A stretch of DNA of 64,000 nucleotides from assembly GCA_002335605.1 (NCBI GenBank), contig BEDY01000005.1, positions 1,178,001-1,242,000 on the forward strand. The letters are read 5' to 3'. The notes under the pieces were generated by a model. The model worked only from the letters and a program-made list of their open reading frames with translations, ran no database searches and was not told the DNA's origin. Both the position numbers and the translations under genes were made by a program. How positions within the stretch are numbered: position 1 is the stretch's first letter; every line of letters begins with the position of its first letter. This DNA is from Prillingera fragicola. Lineage: Eukaryota > Basidiomycota > Tremellomycetes > Trichosporonales > Trichosporonaceae. This document shows positions 21,547 to 33,587 of the stretch, piece after piece.

Positions 21547-24219
21547 CCTGTCTGGGAGCTGCTGTCCCGTGTTGTAGGTTGAGTGCGGCGACGAAATGAC
21601 TGGCGAAGGTGAGTGAGAGTCGCAAAAGCGAGTGAATAGCAATGGGGAATAACGCACTGAAAACGACTTCTGTTGTAGTGAAGATGAATAAAAGTGACTT
21701 GGAAGGACAAAGGGAAGCAAGAACAAGAAAGAGACGGCGACGCGTCTGGGGCGGCGGGTGCTTGTTTGTTGAGCTGTAGTTGCCGAGCTTGTCCGCAGAC
21801 TACGACTTCACTGGGGCGTAGTAGGAAGCACACCAGAGTAAGTGTTTCCCAGGAATTGAGAAGCACTGACAAAGAAGTGATAAGGTGGGGCTAGGTATAG
21901 ATCGTGTAGAGAGTGGACGACGACGAGGGTACGGAAAAGAAGAGAAAATAATAATTTGCCTCGACGACCAGCGTGATTCTTGATCTGCGCTCCAGTCAAC
22001 TGACAAAGGGGATGCGCACAATGCTGACGGGGGCGCAACAGCGTGCAACGTGTAAACCCACTTTGAGAATTTGAGGGAAGAATCGCTAGAGAGGGCGTGA
22101 GGGAAGAGAATAGGAAAAGGGAGTAGGGCGAGGTGTCCTTCGCTTGCGGATCTGTCGATTTAAATGGTCTCGGCGAACCACGCCTGGATCTGTGCCATCC
22201 CCCCAAAGGGCCAGTGAAGAGACATGATGCAGATGGTTGACTGCCACCCCTTTGCAAAGGACCTCGGCAACAGTGGCTGCCCAGGGAGAGGTTTTTGTTT
22301 CCTAGTGCGTTAGAGATGTTGAGAGGACCGTCCTCATCCCGAAGACCTGTGCAGCTCAACTTTTTCGGCCTCAGCATGTCAAGACCGGACGATTCGGTCA
22401 TGCTGGCCAACATGGAGAACCAGTTCATAAGTTACTATCCTCTGACTACTACCACCCAAGGACCCAGTGTTGCTGCTGCTCGTTCAGGTCGATGCTCTAC
22501 GCGACAGCCGATAGCACACGGACACGTGCGACGCATGCCACACGCACACACAAGCCGCGGCCTATCAACAAATGCAACAACAAGACAGAAGACAGAGACT
22601 CATGCACCTGTATTCGGCACGTGCAGAAGGCTCTCAGCTTCCTACCGTGCATGGCACCACGCCAGGAAACCACCCCTTACCCCTTCTTGACCTGAAGACA
22701 ACGGTGTGCCGCTGCGGCGGCAAGAGCGGTGCAGAGTCTGCCTACCTGGTGCATGGTGAAGCCGAATCGTGCTCCTGATCGACACTTGACGACGGGAGCG
22801 ACTACGGGCGTGACTGCTGATCCACATGCCTCACTACCAGCACGATGCACAAGGCATGACCTTCTTACCACAGCAGGTGCGCCATCACGCTCGCTCTGGA
22901 CTCTGCTCCTTTGTACGCGGTCGGTCCGAGCGCCGAGACCTCCTTTCCTAGTCCTTTGGCTAGACGACCGCCGCCCTCGGAGGCTGTAGGGGACTCGAAT
23001 CTGAACTAAACGTCCCAAGGTCTCACTGCAAATCAGTTGCCTTACACTTGCACACTTGGCCACGCTTTTGTGTTTGTCACGCCCCGTTCACTATTCTGTT
23101 TGCCAGACAGAAGTGTGGGACCATCGAGGTTCAGCGTATCGGTCTGTTCCACTCACTTTGAGGTACAAGGCATGCTATACGGTTCTCCAGAATACCAGAC
23201 CTTTCCAGCGCGAGAACACCGAGTGTGGCCAAAGGGACAGTGACGTCGGCGCAGCCCCATCCAGAAGGTAAACAAGTGGAGCGTCAGCACACCCATGCCC
23301 GCTCCAAGAAACGGCAAGACAACACGCTCTTGCCGCGTCCACAGCGCCCCAGTGGGTCGACTGCGGCAAGACTGCAATACACACAGCGACGACCTCCCGT
23401 CGGAACACCGGCAACCTGCCTCCCACCCACCGGCCCACCGCACGGCACTTGGCACCCCAGCATGCGCGAATGCGGCCAACTTCTGTGCGCCCCTCTCAAC
23501 CCCATTGGCTCGAGACCACGACGACGAAACCGACTGTGCCGCATGCCGCCGTTTGGCGCCTTGCGCCGCGTGCAAGCGTCCCATCTGCGCCAACCGGGAT
23601 CTCGGAGGCTCTTGCAAGGTATGTGAACGTCGTCCAGCTGTGCGTGTGGGACGAGGAGTCGGCCAGATCATCAAGCATGCCTGTGAATGCTGTCGCAACA
23701 AAGTGTCTTGCAACGTAGACAGCCGTGCAGCCGCAAACCCGTTAATCCGTGGCTGGTGTCTGGCGGGCTATCGTCGTTGGTGACTTGCGCGGTGAGCACT
23801 CAGTCTGACACGCCGCAGCACCTAGCCGGTGGGCAGTGAGCGTTAACGAGCAACCCCACGTCTCAGTTTGAAACGGCACGCGCCGCAAGGAGGTAAGTCA
23901 GCATGAGTTAGCGTCTCCCTGGTGTCCGGCCGTCGCACGTGTGCTCGTTCTTGATTCTGCCCACTTGCTCTGATAAACCGCGAATCGTTGCAAACGTACA
24001 TGCATGCCTTATCGGATGATGGATGGAGAGACTGACGTCCTGTGGGAGTCAAACAAAGCTGAAGTGGTGCCGTGGAGTGACCAGGACTTGAACATGAGGA
24101 TGGAGGTCGGGGAGTAGGTTGAGAATGCAAACAGAAAGGAATTACACAATTGAGCGTGGTGGTACATGGGATGAGTGTCGCAGAATGAAAGCCGGGCGGT
24201 TCGTTCACCGGGGTGACGT
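21547..24219. other. Intergenic region, mostly without recognisable genes
   Basis: About 2.7 kb lie between the C2H2-factor start and the Reg1-like stop. The left part (about 21547-22430) may be a long leader and promoter of the C2H2 factor; it is rich in short upstream frames. One cysteine-rich open frame at 23295-23783 is listed separately as a candidate. Nothing else shows coding features. Confidence 0.4.
23295..23783 (+). CDS. Candidate cysteine-rich small protein (uncertain)
   Basis: An uninterrupted frame of 162 codons starts with ATG at 23295. Its first 90 residues are low complexity (Pro, Ala, His, Thr). The second half has a regular cysteine pattern: DCAACRRLAPCAACKRPICA, then SCKVCERRPA and HACECCRNKVSC, which could form a zinc-binding fold. 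I know no family with exactly this pattern. Against it, the opposite strand carries a frame of similar length, and a GTATGT that could be a splice donor sits after SCK. It could be one exon of a longer gene or a chance frame in GC-rich DNA. Confidence 0.3.
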   Translation: MPAPRNGKTTRSCRVHSAPVGRLRQDCNTHSDDLPSEHRQPASHPPAHRTALGTPACANAANFCAPLSTPLARDHDDETDCAACRRLAPCAACKRPICANRDLGGSCKVCERRPAVRVGRGVGQIIKHACECCRNKVSCNVDSRAAANPLIRGWCLAGYRRW

Positions 24220-26652
24220 TCAACCCAGCGACGCACCACGGTGGTGGCGCCGGGTCGAGGTCTGTGTTCGGGGCCGGCCCGACTCGTCCTGCGCACCATA
24301 CCACAATGCGCCGAGGAGGTCCTTGGCCGTGTTGGCAATGTTTGTCGCTCGCCCGATGAGCGTCGAGCCGTCGTCGTCGTCACCTGGCTGTTCAACGCTT
24401 TGTGACAGCGTGGGCTCGGCATTGACAGACGTGTGCGTAACGGCGGCCGCAGACTGCCCAGTGGCAGAGGGGCCCGATACGCCGGTGGGCGAATCGGAGA
24501 GGGGGAGTTCAGGTTCAAGCCCCGGGCCTTTTGGGCGGCGGGTGGAGTTGTGGGGGAGAGAGGCAGGCGACGTGTCTTTCAGTGGCCGAAAGACTATCTA
24601 GTTCTGCGTCAGTCAGATGCATCCGCGAAAGCAGCCAACAACGCCATCAGCCAGACACTTACCTGAGGAGAACTGTGCGGGGTTGGGGTGGTGGAGCGCT
24701 CGGGCGAATAGTCGACGTCCATAGCCTCAACCTGGCTGGCCTCCCAGTTGGCACCGTCCTGCACTCGCTGCAGCTGAGGCTGCTGGGCCTGAGCCGTAGG
24801 GGGGCGGTTCTTGGCAGTGCCAGCGGCCTCGACAGGAGACCGTGCCACCGAGCCGGCAATTGAGCTCGTAGTCGAGCTCGAGGTGCCACGAGACACAGAG
24901 CGGTCATATTGCGAAGATCCGTGTCCGCGCGAGGTAGAGCGACCGCGCGCCTCCCGGCCGCGCTCATCGATGGGCGGTGATCCAATCGGAAGACCAGCCT
25001 GAGCTGCGCCCTCATAGCTACCGAACATGCCACCAATACCCGTCGCAACCGAAGGGTTGTAGTTGAAGATAGCAGGCGGTGACACGGGTTCGGGGATGGG
25101 CGAGGTGCTTTCTGTGGCGCGAACCTTGAGGATACTGCGGCCAGGCTGAGGAGACAAGACGCCGTTGAGCGATGAGGACGAGGACGAGTTGGAGGGGCTG
25201 GCGTCCGACGCAGACACTGACTGGCGCCACTTCGGCTGAGCTGGAGGCGCCTGGACAGCCGGAGGACGACCAAACTGGTTGCCTCCCGGGCGACCCGGGC
25301 TGGTACCCGTGAGATCGGGTCCGCCGAAATAGTCCATTCCAATACCTGAATACTCGTCCTCTTCGCTGCCAGTGGCATACAATTTGCTGGTGGTAGTGAC
25401 GTGAGGCGAGGGAATGTCGAAGGGAGAAGTCGCGCGAACAGGAGCCTGTTCTGCCTGGGGCGACATATATTCTGCGGTGGGCTGATAAATGAGAATCGGC
25501 AATGATGGATTGTTGAACGAGCCCGTAGTCTTCAATGTCGTAGGGGGGATCTTGGCAATGGTCATGGACGACGCTGAAACGGACGTGACCGACGATCCGC
25601 GGCTGTGGTTCGACGAGAACCGCGACAAGCTCGAGCGCATCTCAAGCATGTCGTCGTCAGAGTCGTCGTCGTGCTGCGAGGACAACTGCGGCTCGTCGAG
25701 GGCAATGACCTGCTCAACAAAAGTGTTGAACGAAATGTGGCGTTTGCCCGAGTCCTTGTGAGACTCGGGAGAGCGCTCCTTTGACTTTTCCTTGTTATGG
25801 GACAAGCTGGGAGGAGGTCTCCTCGAAGGGACCGTGTTGTTACGCTGCAGCCCACTGCCAGCAGCGAGGTTGGGCATCGACATGTTGTGCGCCAGTGACG
25901 GGCGGCGCGACTGGTTCTCATCGTCGTCCTCGGGGATCGTCGCATCGAGGTCTGGCGAGGTAGGACCGGGGATGCTCAGCAGCTCGGACAAAGTGCGGTG
26001 CTTGAGGATACCAGGCTTCAGACCCGACGGGGTGTCGATACCATATCGCTCATCTGCGCCAGCAATCCTCAGCGGCCTGACTGGCTCAACGTTGGCCGTG
26101 TGCAGAGGGCCATACAACCATGTCACATCCGAGTCCTTGAGCCTGCGCAAGGTGTCAGTGACTGTTGACCGATGATATGGAGATCGGGGATGGGCGGACG
26201 CTCAAACGGAGAGTGGCACCGGGTATTACTCCGAGCGCGCACGTTTTCCGATGGGCTGAGTGATACAATAGCCATCACTGCTAGATACGAGCCCGGCGGC
26301 AACACACCTCCTGATAGCAAGCACTCACCAGTTGAGAGTCTCGGGGGAGATGGTTCGCAACTTGTTGCGCTGCTTGTTCCATGTCCTCCAGCTAGCATTC
26401 TCGAGACGCACACCATTTGCAATCTCGTGCTTATGCCTGGTCATGTTGCGCCATGACGCCCAAACATCTTCCTCTGTCCAGTTGTGCGACAGATAGTCTA
26501 CACAGATGGATGGAAGACGGTCCTGAATGTCTTCAACTGAAGGGGCAGCGCCGGAATCGATAGGAAGCGACGTCTGTGGAGTTGGTCAGCTGCCATAGCG
26601 TTGCAGCGCAGCCGCCTCTATCACTCACAATTGGGGGAATGATTTGGGCCAT
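24220..26652 (-). CDS. REG1: Reg1-type regulatory subunit of protein phosphatase 1
   Basis: Reg1 recruits PP1 (Glc7) to the Snf1/AMPK pathway and is central to glucose repression. Four exons give 708 aa: 26652-26629, 26573-26329, 26142-24663 and 24597-24220. The conserved N-terminal block is complete after splicing: CVDYLSHNWTEEDVWASWRN, then GVRLENASWRTWNKQRNK and SPETLNWLKDSDVTWLYGPL. A PP1-docking motif of RVxF type lies in GKRHISFNTFVEQVIALDEP near residue 224. The middle is Ser/Pro-rich. The last exon, found by phase after a 65-nt intron, restores the conserved tail LIGRATNIANTAKDLLGALW. Without that intron the frame would end in an unrelated hydrophobic tail. Family membership is firm; Reg1 and Reg2 cannot be separated by eye. 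Confidence 0.88.
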
Positions 26653-28470
26653 GCTGGAATTATGCGATGAGGTAAGCTACGATTCCTGGTCAAGTGCTAG
26701 CGGTCAGGTTGAGGGATATGGAGTGCCAGCGACCGAAGAACGAGACGGATAGAGGATAGACCGAAAGAGATGTTCAAAGGCGCCGAGACGTAGTAAGCGG
26801 GGTTGGTGGGGTTGTGTGGGGAGGGGGAGAGAGGACAGGTATTGCCAGCGAGGGCGAGAGTCGATGCGTGAAAGGGACGAGGCAAAGGGATGTGCTTGAG
26901 GCTGCTATGTGTGCTGTGGATGCACTATGTCGAGTATGTAGAGTGGATGCAAGATTCTTGAGGCCTGTTGTCCACCTGATGGAGGAGGAGGAGGGTACAA
27001 GGAGCGGCGGTGGCGGCGACAGCAGCGGGCGGCCAGGGCCAGTGAGCGAGTGGCCGTAGACCCGTGTGGCAGCGGCAGACGTCCCCAGGCACAGTTTCCC
27101 CTAGCGGTAATTTCGAAGCGGACCCTCTCCTCCGGTCCAGGCGCCTCCTCCAAGCCAGTCTCCCTGGTCTTCTTGCTCTTGCTCGCAACTTGCAATAATG
27201 CATCCTGGATCGAGCTGGATCCTAGCTCTGCGACTGCGTGACCGATCATCCGACGCCGGAGCTCTCGCCGAATGGCTTGCCCAGTGCATACCCGCCGGCA
27301 GTTGGGTGGGGCTAGCTCGGATTAGCAGGGTGGTCTAATAAATGACATGACCCTTGCTTACGACTTGCAATGACGCATCACGCTCGCATAAATGTTGGCC
27401 ACAGTCAGCAGAGCTGTGGCAGTGAGCTCTCGGACTCAGTGCGTCCTTTGGTGCACACAGCGCACACAGCGCACACAGCGCACACAGCTCGTACGCTTCT
27501 TGAAACTGGCCTCTGGGTGGTGCATCTCTATCACGCTGGGTAAAAGCACCAGGTCAGGGGCCAGGTGCACACCCAATAACCAGGAGGCAAAGGTCAAGAG
27601 ACCTCCAGGAATGTCTATTGCCACCCTGCCACTCTGATTGACCTCGGTTCCAGCAGCTTGACAACCCGCCTCGAGCTTTGAATCTTGGCCGCACTCGGGC
27701 CACTCCGTTACTCTCCAAGCTTGCGCCTTGGCTCGCTGCACGATGCCTCTCTCGTTGCTTCGGCATTCTAAAGCAACAGAGCCGAGCTTTGAGTGAGCAT
27801 TGCGCCACTACACACTGGCTGGGTTATTTGCGACTTGCTCCGAGTGCTTCCGACTACACGGAGGTCCGATGCGTTTGTCACTTTGGCTGACGGCTACATG
27901 AGGACAGCCAGTTGCCGTTATTGGCTGCTGGAGCCCCAGTCACGTGTGCCACTGCCGAACGACCACGGGCCATTCTCGGCTACTGCAGACTACCCATTTC
28001 AGATCTCCAAATGCCCAAGGCCCCGAGTTTCGGGCACAATATAGGATGACGGCGCGTGCGCGATACGGAGCGTCATGTATTGCGAGCTGCATTCAGGTGG
28101 CAACAAGCGACTGGGATCTGACCGGTGGTCGCTCCGGACCGACAATGTCTCATAAGTCCACTGAGGGACACCAGGCACCAGCCACTCTGTGCAACTTGAG
28201 TAACGCGCCGTCGCTCGGCCCGAGTGTTGTCGAATGAGGTCCGAGTGCCTGATGCCTGGAACGGGAAGCGGACCGCGTTAGGCATGGCTAGTGCATATGG
28301 GGTATCAAGGCATTAAGGATGGCATGCTCGCCATGGTCATGGCTCGCTCGACGCAGTCAAGATGGGGGCGCTTGGGTCGCAGTATCTAAGTCTTGGCCAC
28401 ACCTAGTGGCGCAGTGTCGACCTCCACTCCAAGAATTACAGATGATACAAGAAGACGCTCACAGAGCAAT
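26653..28470. other. Intergenic region, no gene recognised
   Basis: About 1.8 kb lie between the Reg1-like start and the Smr-protein stop. It holds the Reg1-like promoter on the left and the Smr 3' UTR on the right. Short open frames on both strands lack motifs. A 9-bp tandem repeat occurs at 27453-27488. Confidence 0.4.
27453..27488. repeat. Four tandem copies of GCACACAGC
   Basis: Four consecutive perfect copies of the 9-mer GCACACAGC occupy 27453-27488 in gene-free sequence. This is a minor simple-sequence array. Confidence 0.9.
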
Positions 28471-29445
28471 TTACATGATCACACAGTCGCCGTCGTTCTT
28501 GTTCATCTGGTCGACAATGCCACCGGCATCGCGAGACCTGTTGCCGTTCGAGCGACCCTGGAGGTCGACAACAAGCACACCCGCGTTGTGGGGGTCAAGG
28601 GCGGCAGTAAGGTTGTACCTGCAGTTGCGTCAGCACAAGTTGTTTGGTTCTGTCACCCAAGCAGGACGCACTTGCGCATGAGACCCTCGACGGCAGGCTT
28701 GATCTTTGCCTGGTGGTTCTTCGAGTGAATGCCCTTGCCGGTGATCACACGAAGCTCGTCAAGGCCAGAACGCTGACCGTCTGCAATGGCCTTTTCAGTC
28801 TGCTCGATCGCTTCCTTGACGTAAAGGCCGTGCAGGTCAATCGTTCCACGCGGCTGCTTCTGGTTGTTGTCTGTCATCGTCAGCATCCTTCGACATTAGC
28901 TGTACTCACCGTTGAAGATCCAGTTGCTCGCCTTGTCGTCCAGCTCGTCCTGCTTCGCCTGGTGGCTCTTGCCCTGGACGCTGAGGTCGTGGGCACGACC
29001 ACCATCGCCAGACTTGTACGCTGCCTGCGAGTCGGCGAAGCACCTGCATCGCGTCAGCCTTTCCCTCGGAACCGCAGCTCACTTGTGCGCCAGGTCACCC
29101 TCGCGACGGGCCTCGTTACGCCATGCCGTGTACTGCTGCTGGTTTCCGCTGCCCGAGGTCTCGTTCTGAACAGGTCAGAGTCAAACTTCCTATCACGCGG
29201 CGCGGGCCACCCACCGAAGTCCACCCGCCCTGCTGAGGCTGTTGCTGCGGAGGATAGCCCTGCTGTTGCTGGCCCCACTGAGGTTGCTGTTGCTGCTGTT
29301 GGTGCTGCTGTTGGTGCTGTTGTTGGCCACCCGGGTACCCCTGCTGCTGGCTGTGCTGCTGATTCTGGTTTTGCTTGTTGCCACTAACGCAGAAGATCTT
29401 CAACAGCTGCGTGACGAGGTTGATTAGAGGATTCCAGTTGCTCAT
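28471..29445 (-). CDS. DUF1771-Smr domain protein (putative nuclease-type)
   Basis: Smr domains bind or cut nucleic acids; eukaryotic DUF1771-Smr proteins act in mRNA or ribosome quality control, and Cue2/N4BP2-type relatives are endonucleases. Five exons give 264 aa: 29445-29215, 29165-29083, 29043-28910, 28870-28672 and 28618-28471. The N-terminus MSNWNPLINLVTQLLKIFC is hydrophobic and followed by a Gln-rich stretch. The DUF1771 helix pair reads EARREGDLAHKCFADSQAAY and GKSHQAKQDELDDKASNWIF. The Smr core has TIDLHGLYVKEAIEQTEKAI with the LHG triad, LRVITGKGIHSKNHQAKIKP and a C-terminal LVVDLQG strand. All five pieces join in phase. There is no CUE or kinase domain, so this is the short fungal form. 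Confidence 0.93.
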
Positions 29446-31012
29446 TATGAAGTCGTAGCCGCCGCGGCCTGGTGTTGATTATATGATTAGCACAGGTATG
29501 CGACTGTGCGAGCGATGCTGGAAATGACTCGTGCAACGCGGGTGAGTACCTGTGCACCCCTCGAATTGTTTACGTCGATCACAAAACACAAGAAACACAC
29601 GTAATATGAACAAATCAACCTCCACTTTTGATGTCCAAGTCAAATCTCATGTTGGCACATCCAGTCCATTGAATGTGGTGTCATCAAGTTCTAACAACTG
29701 TACGTTCATAAAGTTCCTCACGTGAGGTCGTCATGTGGTATATGAGTTGTTGTACAGGTCAAAGAAACTTCTTCTTGTGTTAAATCCGGCCTGGAGGCTT
29801 GGACCACCTGTACGTACAGCTTTCGCCGAAATGGACCACCGAAACGCGCCGGAAATGGTGGCTGATGAGGAACATGAGTAGCAATGAGAGTAGTAACGTT
29901 GACTGATTTGCACCGTAGACTTCCCGTCCCATGCTATGTTCACAACATTCCTTGCAAGATATCCAGCATTGGCTCCTCAACAATGCTCCTTTCTCCCGAA
30001 ATGTGGTCGAGATTACAGATAGCGGCGACTGCGAGTCTGACCCACCCGCACATTAATTCACTAATCATGACGAAAAGGCCGATGGCTCTGCTACCGAGAC
30101 ATCATCTTGACAACGGCCGTCTTTCGATGATCTCCGGCGAATTCCCGGCAGAATGCGCTGATTTCAGCGTTATTGCCCCTCAATGCCTACCGCAGAATGT
30201 GCTGAGCAAGCAAGACTCACAGCAGTGATCACACCCCACAATGACCCAGGGCCGACCCGCGGCCACCGGCCGACCGCTTAGGGACCGACCGCTTCGGGGG
30301 AGAGTCGGTGCCATCTGAGTATCTGGGCGCGCTGGGCGCCCATGGGCATCAATGGCCACGGATCCACGGAGCCAAGAACACATGACCAGCTAGTAAGACC
30401 GCGGACAAATGAGCCAAGGCGGCAGAACCGAAGAATGGTCCCGGTTCGTAAACACGTGACCAAGCCATAAGTTCAAGGAGGAATTCCGCTGTATTATCAG
30501 CGATTTCGACCTCCTCGCTGACGGACCATCTTCGGACGATGCTGGAAGTACGCCTGATTATCCTGCCATTATGGCGAGGGGGGGCATGCACTGCCCGACC
30601 CTCATACAATTCCCAACAGGAGCCACGTGAGCACGTGAGGCTTGGCACAGACAGAAACGATGTGCCGGCAACGCACGGGTTCAATGGCGTCCCACATCGA
30701 ATTTACGGCGTATTTCCGCAACGGCCCAGGAAATAAAGCGCGTATCCACCGACCCGACACCATGGGCGCCCGCAATGTTGGGCCCAGCCCACCGGCGCCG
30801 AGGGTTCCCCACATGCCAAAGCGGAGCGCCTCCGGGGTTGGGTAGAGGTAACATGGATTGTACAAAAGCGGAGGGGTGGAATGCTTGTGTTCCCCATCTC
30901 GCTATTCTCTCTTGCTCACCAGAGAGCCTCAGGCCCAACTTCGACAACTTTCATCGACTAGTTGCTCCGGCGACCACTTTCTTAACTTTTCACCAACAGT
31001 CATCAAGACACC
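29446..31012. promoter_or_regulatory. Divergent upstream region of the Smr protein and the MFS transporter
   Basis: These 1567 bp separate two diverging genes. The transporter-proximal part has three CACGTG E-boxes at 30453-30458, 30624-30629 and 30632-30637, the last two only 2 bp apart. GC-rich blocks such as ACCGACCGCTTCGGGGG occur near 30283-30300 and include a direct repeat of CCGACCGCTT. A CT-rich and pyrimidine-biased leader precedes the ATG at 31013. No gene is seen within the region. Confidence 0.5.
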
Positions 31013-32828
31013 ATGGGCGCTCCTATGGCACACGTCTCGGCTGAGGTGTCGGCAACCCTCCAGGAAATTCTGGCTGGGCGCGACACTCGCTGGTACAAGG
31101 GCCACTATCTCAAGCTCATTCTGATGCTCATGCTCGTCCTTATCACTTCGGCCACCAACGGTTACGACGGCTCGATGATGAACGGTCTCCAGGCTCTGGA
31201 CACCTGGAAGAATTACTTTGGCAATCCCCAGGAGTACGTGTACCCAGCAAAGTCTCTGGACTGACAATTACAGGAAGCCTAAGCTGTTCGGTGTGTTCAA
31301 TGCTATCCAGAACATCGGCTCCATCGCTGGTCTTCCCTTTGCCCCCTACGTCTGTGACTATTTCGGTCGTCGTGCCTCCATCTTCTTTGGCTGCTGCATC
31401 ATGATTGTTGCCACTATCATTCAGACATCATCGCAGAACGTCGGCATGTTCATCGCCTCGCGTGGTCTTATCGGCTTTGGTCTCTCGTTCGCAGCTCTCG
31501 CCTCCCCCATTCTCATTACCGAGCTTGCTTTCCCTACCCACCGCGCTCCTCTCACCTCGCTCTACAACTCGAGTTGGTACCTCGGAGCCATTATTGCTGC
31601 TTGGACTACGTGAGTGAAAATTGGCACTTGTGGCACTTTGACCTCCACCTCCCAGTCGCTAACATCTGCAGGTACGGTACCTTCCGCATGGACAACAACT
31701 GGGGATGGCGTATTCCTTCTCTTCTTCAAGGAGTGCCTTCGATGTTCCAGCTCGTGCTCATCTGGTTCATTCCCGAGTCGCCTCGTTGGTTGGTTGCGAA
31801 GGGCAAGGACGAGAAGGCCATCGGCATTATCGCCAAGTACCACTGCAACGGTGACACCGAGGACCCTTTGGTCATGTACGAGTACGACGAGATCAAGGAG
31901 CAGATCCGCATCGACAACGAGTCCAGCAAGTCGAGCTGGAAGGAGCTCTTCACCACCAAGGGTAACTTGCGCCGCCTGCGTATTATTATTGCCATCTCCT
32001 TCTTCTCGCAGTGGTCCGGCAACGGCCTCGTCTCGTACTACCTCACCCTTATCCTTAAGGGTATTGGAATCACCTCGGCCGGCCACCAGACTCTCATCAA
32101 CGGCATTCTTCAGATCTACAACTACTTCTGGGCCATTGTGGGTGCTTTGACCGTCGACAAGGTTGGTCGTCGCTTCCTCTTCCTCACCTCGACCATGGGC
32201 ATGTGCGCGTCGTACATTTGCTGGACGATCTGCTCAGCTCTCTACCAGCAGAGTGGCACTATCTTTGACCCCGCCTGTCTCGCCGAACACAATGGCAACT
32301 CCAAGAAGTGTGTGCCCCTCAACGCCAACAAGAGTGCTGGTAATGCCGTCATCGCTGTAAGTACCACACGAAGCCGTCGCGATTTGTGCTGACCCTTTCC
32401 AGTTCATCTTCCTCTTCTATGGATTCTACGACATTGCCATGAGCCCGCTCCTCATCAGTTACAGTGTCGAAATTCTTCCCTACCGCGTTCGTTCCAAAGG
32501 AATGACTGTCAAGGCTCTGTCCGTTTCGTCTTCGCTCGTATTCAACCAATACGTCAACCCCATCGCGCTCGACGCGCTTGCCTGGAAGTACTACATTGTC
32601 TTCTGTGTGTTCCTTGCCTTTGAGGTCGTCTACTGCTGGCTCTTCGTTCTCGAGACCCGCGGCAAGGATGGACCCCTTCCTCTCGAGGAGATTGCCTATC
32701 TCTTCGAGGGCCCCGGATACTACGGATTCCAGAAGCGCCCCGAGTTCATTCCGGGGGTCACCGACTCCGAGCACGCCATCCCTTCCAAGTCCGACAGCAA
32801 TGAGCACGTCGAGGATCTGCGCCACTAG
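31013..32828 (+). CDS. MFS sugar transporter (lactose permease/hexose transporter-like)
   Basis: This is a 12-helix major facilitator of the sugar porter family at the plasma membrane. Four exons give 555 aa: 31013-31233, 31274-31609, 31672-32356 and 32403-32828. Landmarks are NGYDGSMMNGLQALDTWKNY in helix 1, the loop PYVCDYFGRRASIFFGCCIM with the GRR motif, IPESPRWLVAKGKDEKA after helix 6, and DKVGRRFLFL after helix 8. Late segments include ILPYRVRSKGM and VLETRGKDGPLPLEEIAYLF, which are PETKG-like. The short N-terminus and the FNQYVNPIALDALAWKYYIV segment resemble lactose-permease-type members. Substrate cannot be read from sequence. A Zn(II)2Cys6 factor lies tail-to-tail downstream and E-boxes lie upstream. 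Confidence 0.94.
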
Positions 32829-33587
32829 GTTATTGTCCAGGGAGAGGAAGTCGAGGGTAGTGTTTTGTAGGGGATGTAAAGTTTGCGTGTCCACTGGCAT
32901 TGTTCTGCACGATGTCGTTCTAACCAGCACTCACTCCTGCTCCGCTAACTACGGGGAGAGCTGTTCATTGACGGACGTGCTGCCCAGGGAAAATCAGACA
33001 CTTGTGTAGCTCGGCTCCTGTAATCCCGCCAGTCTCTTCCTTTGTGTTCAAAGGAGCCGAGCTACACAAGCACATGTACGCATGTGCCACATTCGCGGAT
33101 GCATTCTGCTCCATTATCAAGGGTAATTGTCCATCACCCCTGAACACCCTGGCGGCGATTGGCCATTCAGGAAACCATCTTGCCGAGTACTCGCCGACGG
33201 TCCGAGCGCCGAGCATCACATGTGCAGCTGCTGAACAGCCGGTGGGCAGCTTCCGATGTGGGCAAAGTGGCGTGCGCAGTAGTGTTACGAGTGTGGGGAC
33301 ATGTTATGGTGTCCCGCCAGCCCGGCCGCCAGACTTGCAAACGATGGTCTTGTTAGCTTGACCTGGCCGCGCTCCTCCGATCCTGCTACCTACTAGGCAA
33401 GCGGGGGCTCTTAAATTAAATGAAGGACTCTGCTATCTCCCAGGCACGTTAGTACGCTAAGAATGCGTCTATGACGAAATTGCCGACACAACTGAGTGTG
33501 CTGCTGGGAATGCCATTAACGCAATTTCTGCGTCTACTGATGATACAACACGCCCGTGTCCCGAGCAGCTATAGTGGTTGGTGTTAT
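32829..33587. other. Convergent intergenic region with an inverted repeat
   Basis: The transporter and the zinc-cluster factor end toward each other across 759 bp. Apart from the inverted repeat at 33001-33070 I see no structure or gene. Confidence 0.5.
33001..33070. repeat. Perfect 19-bp inverted repeat with a 32-nt loop
   Basis: The arm CTTGTGTAGCTCGGCTCCT at 33001-33019 is matched exactly by its reverse complement at 33052-33070. The loop is 32 nt. A transcript from either strand could fold into a 19-bp stem. It lies 173 bp after the transporter stop, in or near its 3' UTR. Confidence 0.95.

Noticed and set aside
24500..24530. A GGTTCAAGCCC sequence resembling a tRNA B-box
   Set aside because: It lies inside the last exon of the Reg1-like gene and no A-box or cloverleaf surrounds it.
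28644..29387. A 247-codon plus-strand frame opposite the Smr gene
   Set aside because: It overlaps five phased exons of a recognised protein on the other strand, and its Leu-rich part is the reverse of the Gln-rich repeat.
29116..29445. Reading the Smr first exon through into a 109-aa protein
   Set aside because: The GTGGGT donor at 29214 and phase-0 join to the DUF1771 exons give a complete family match; read-through is intron.
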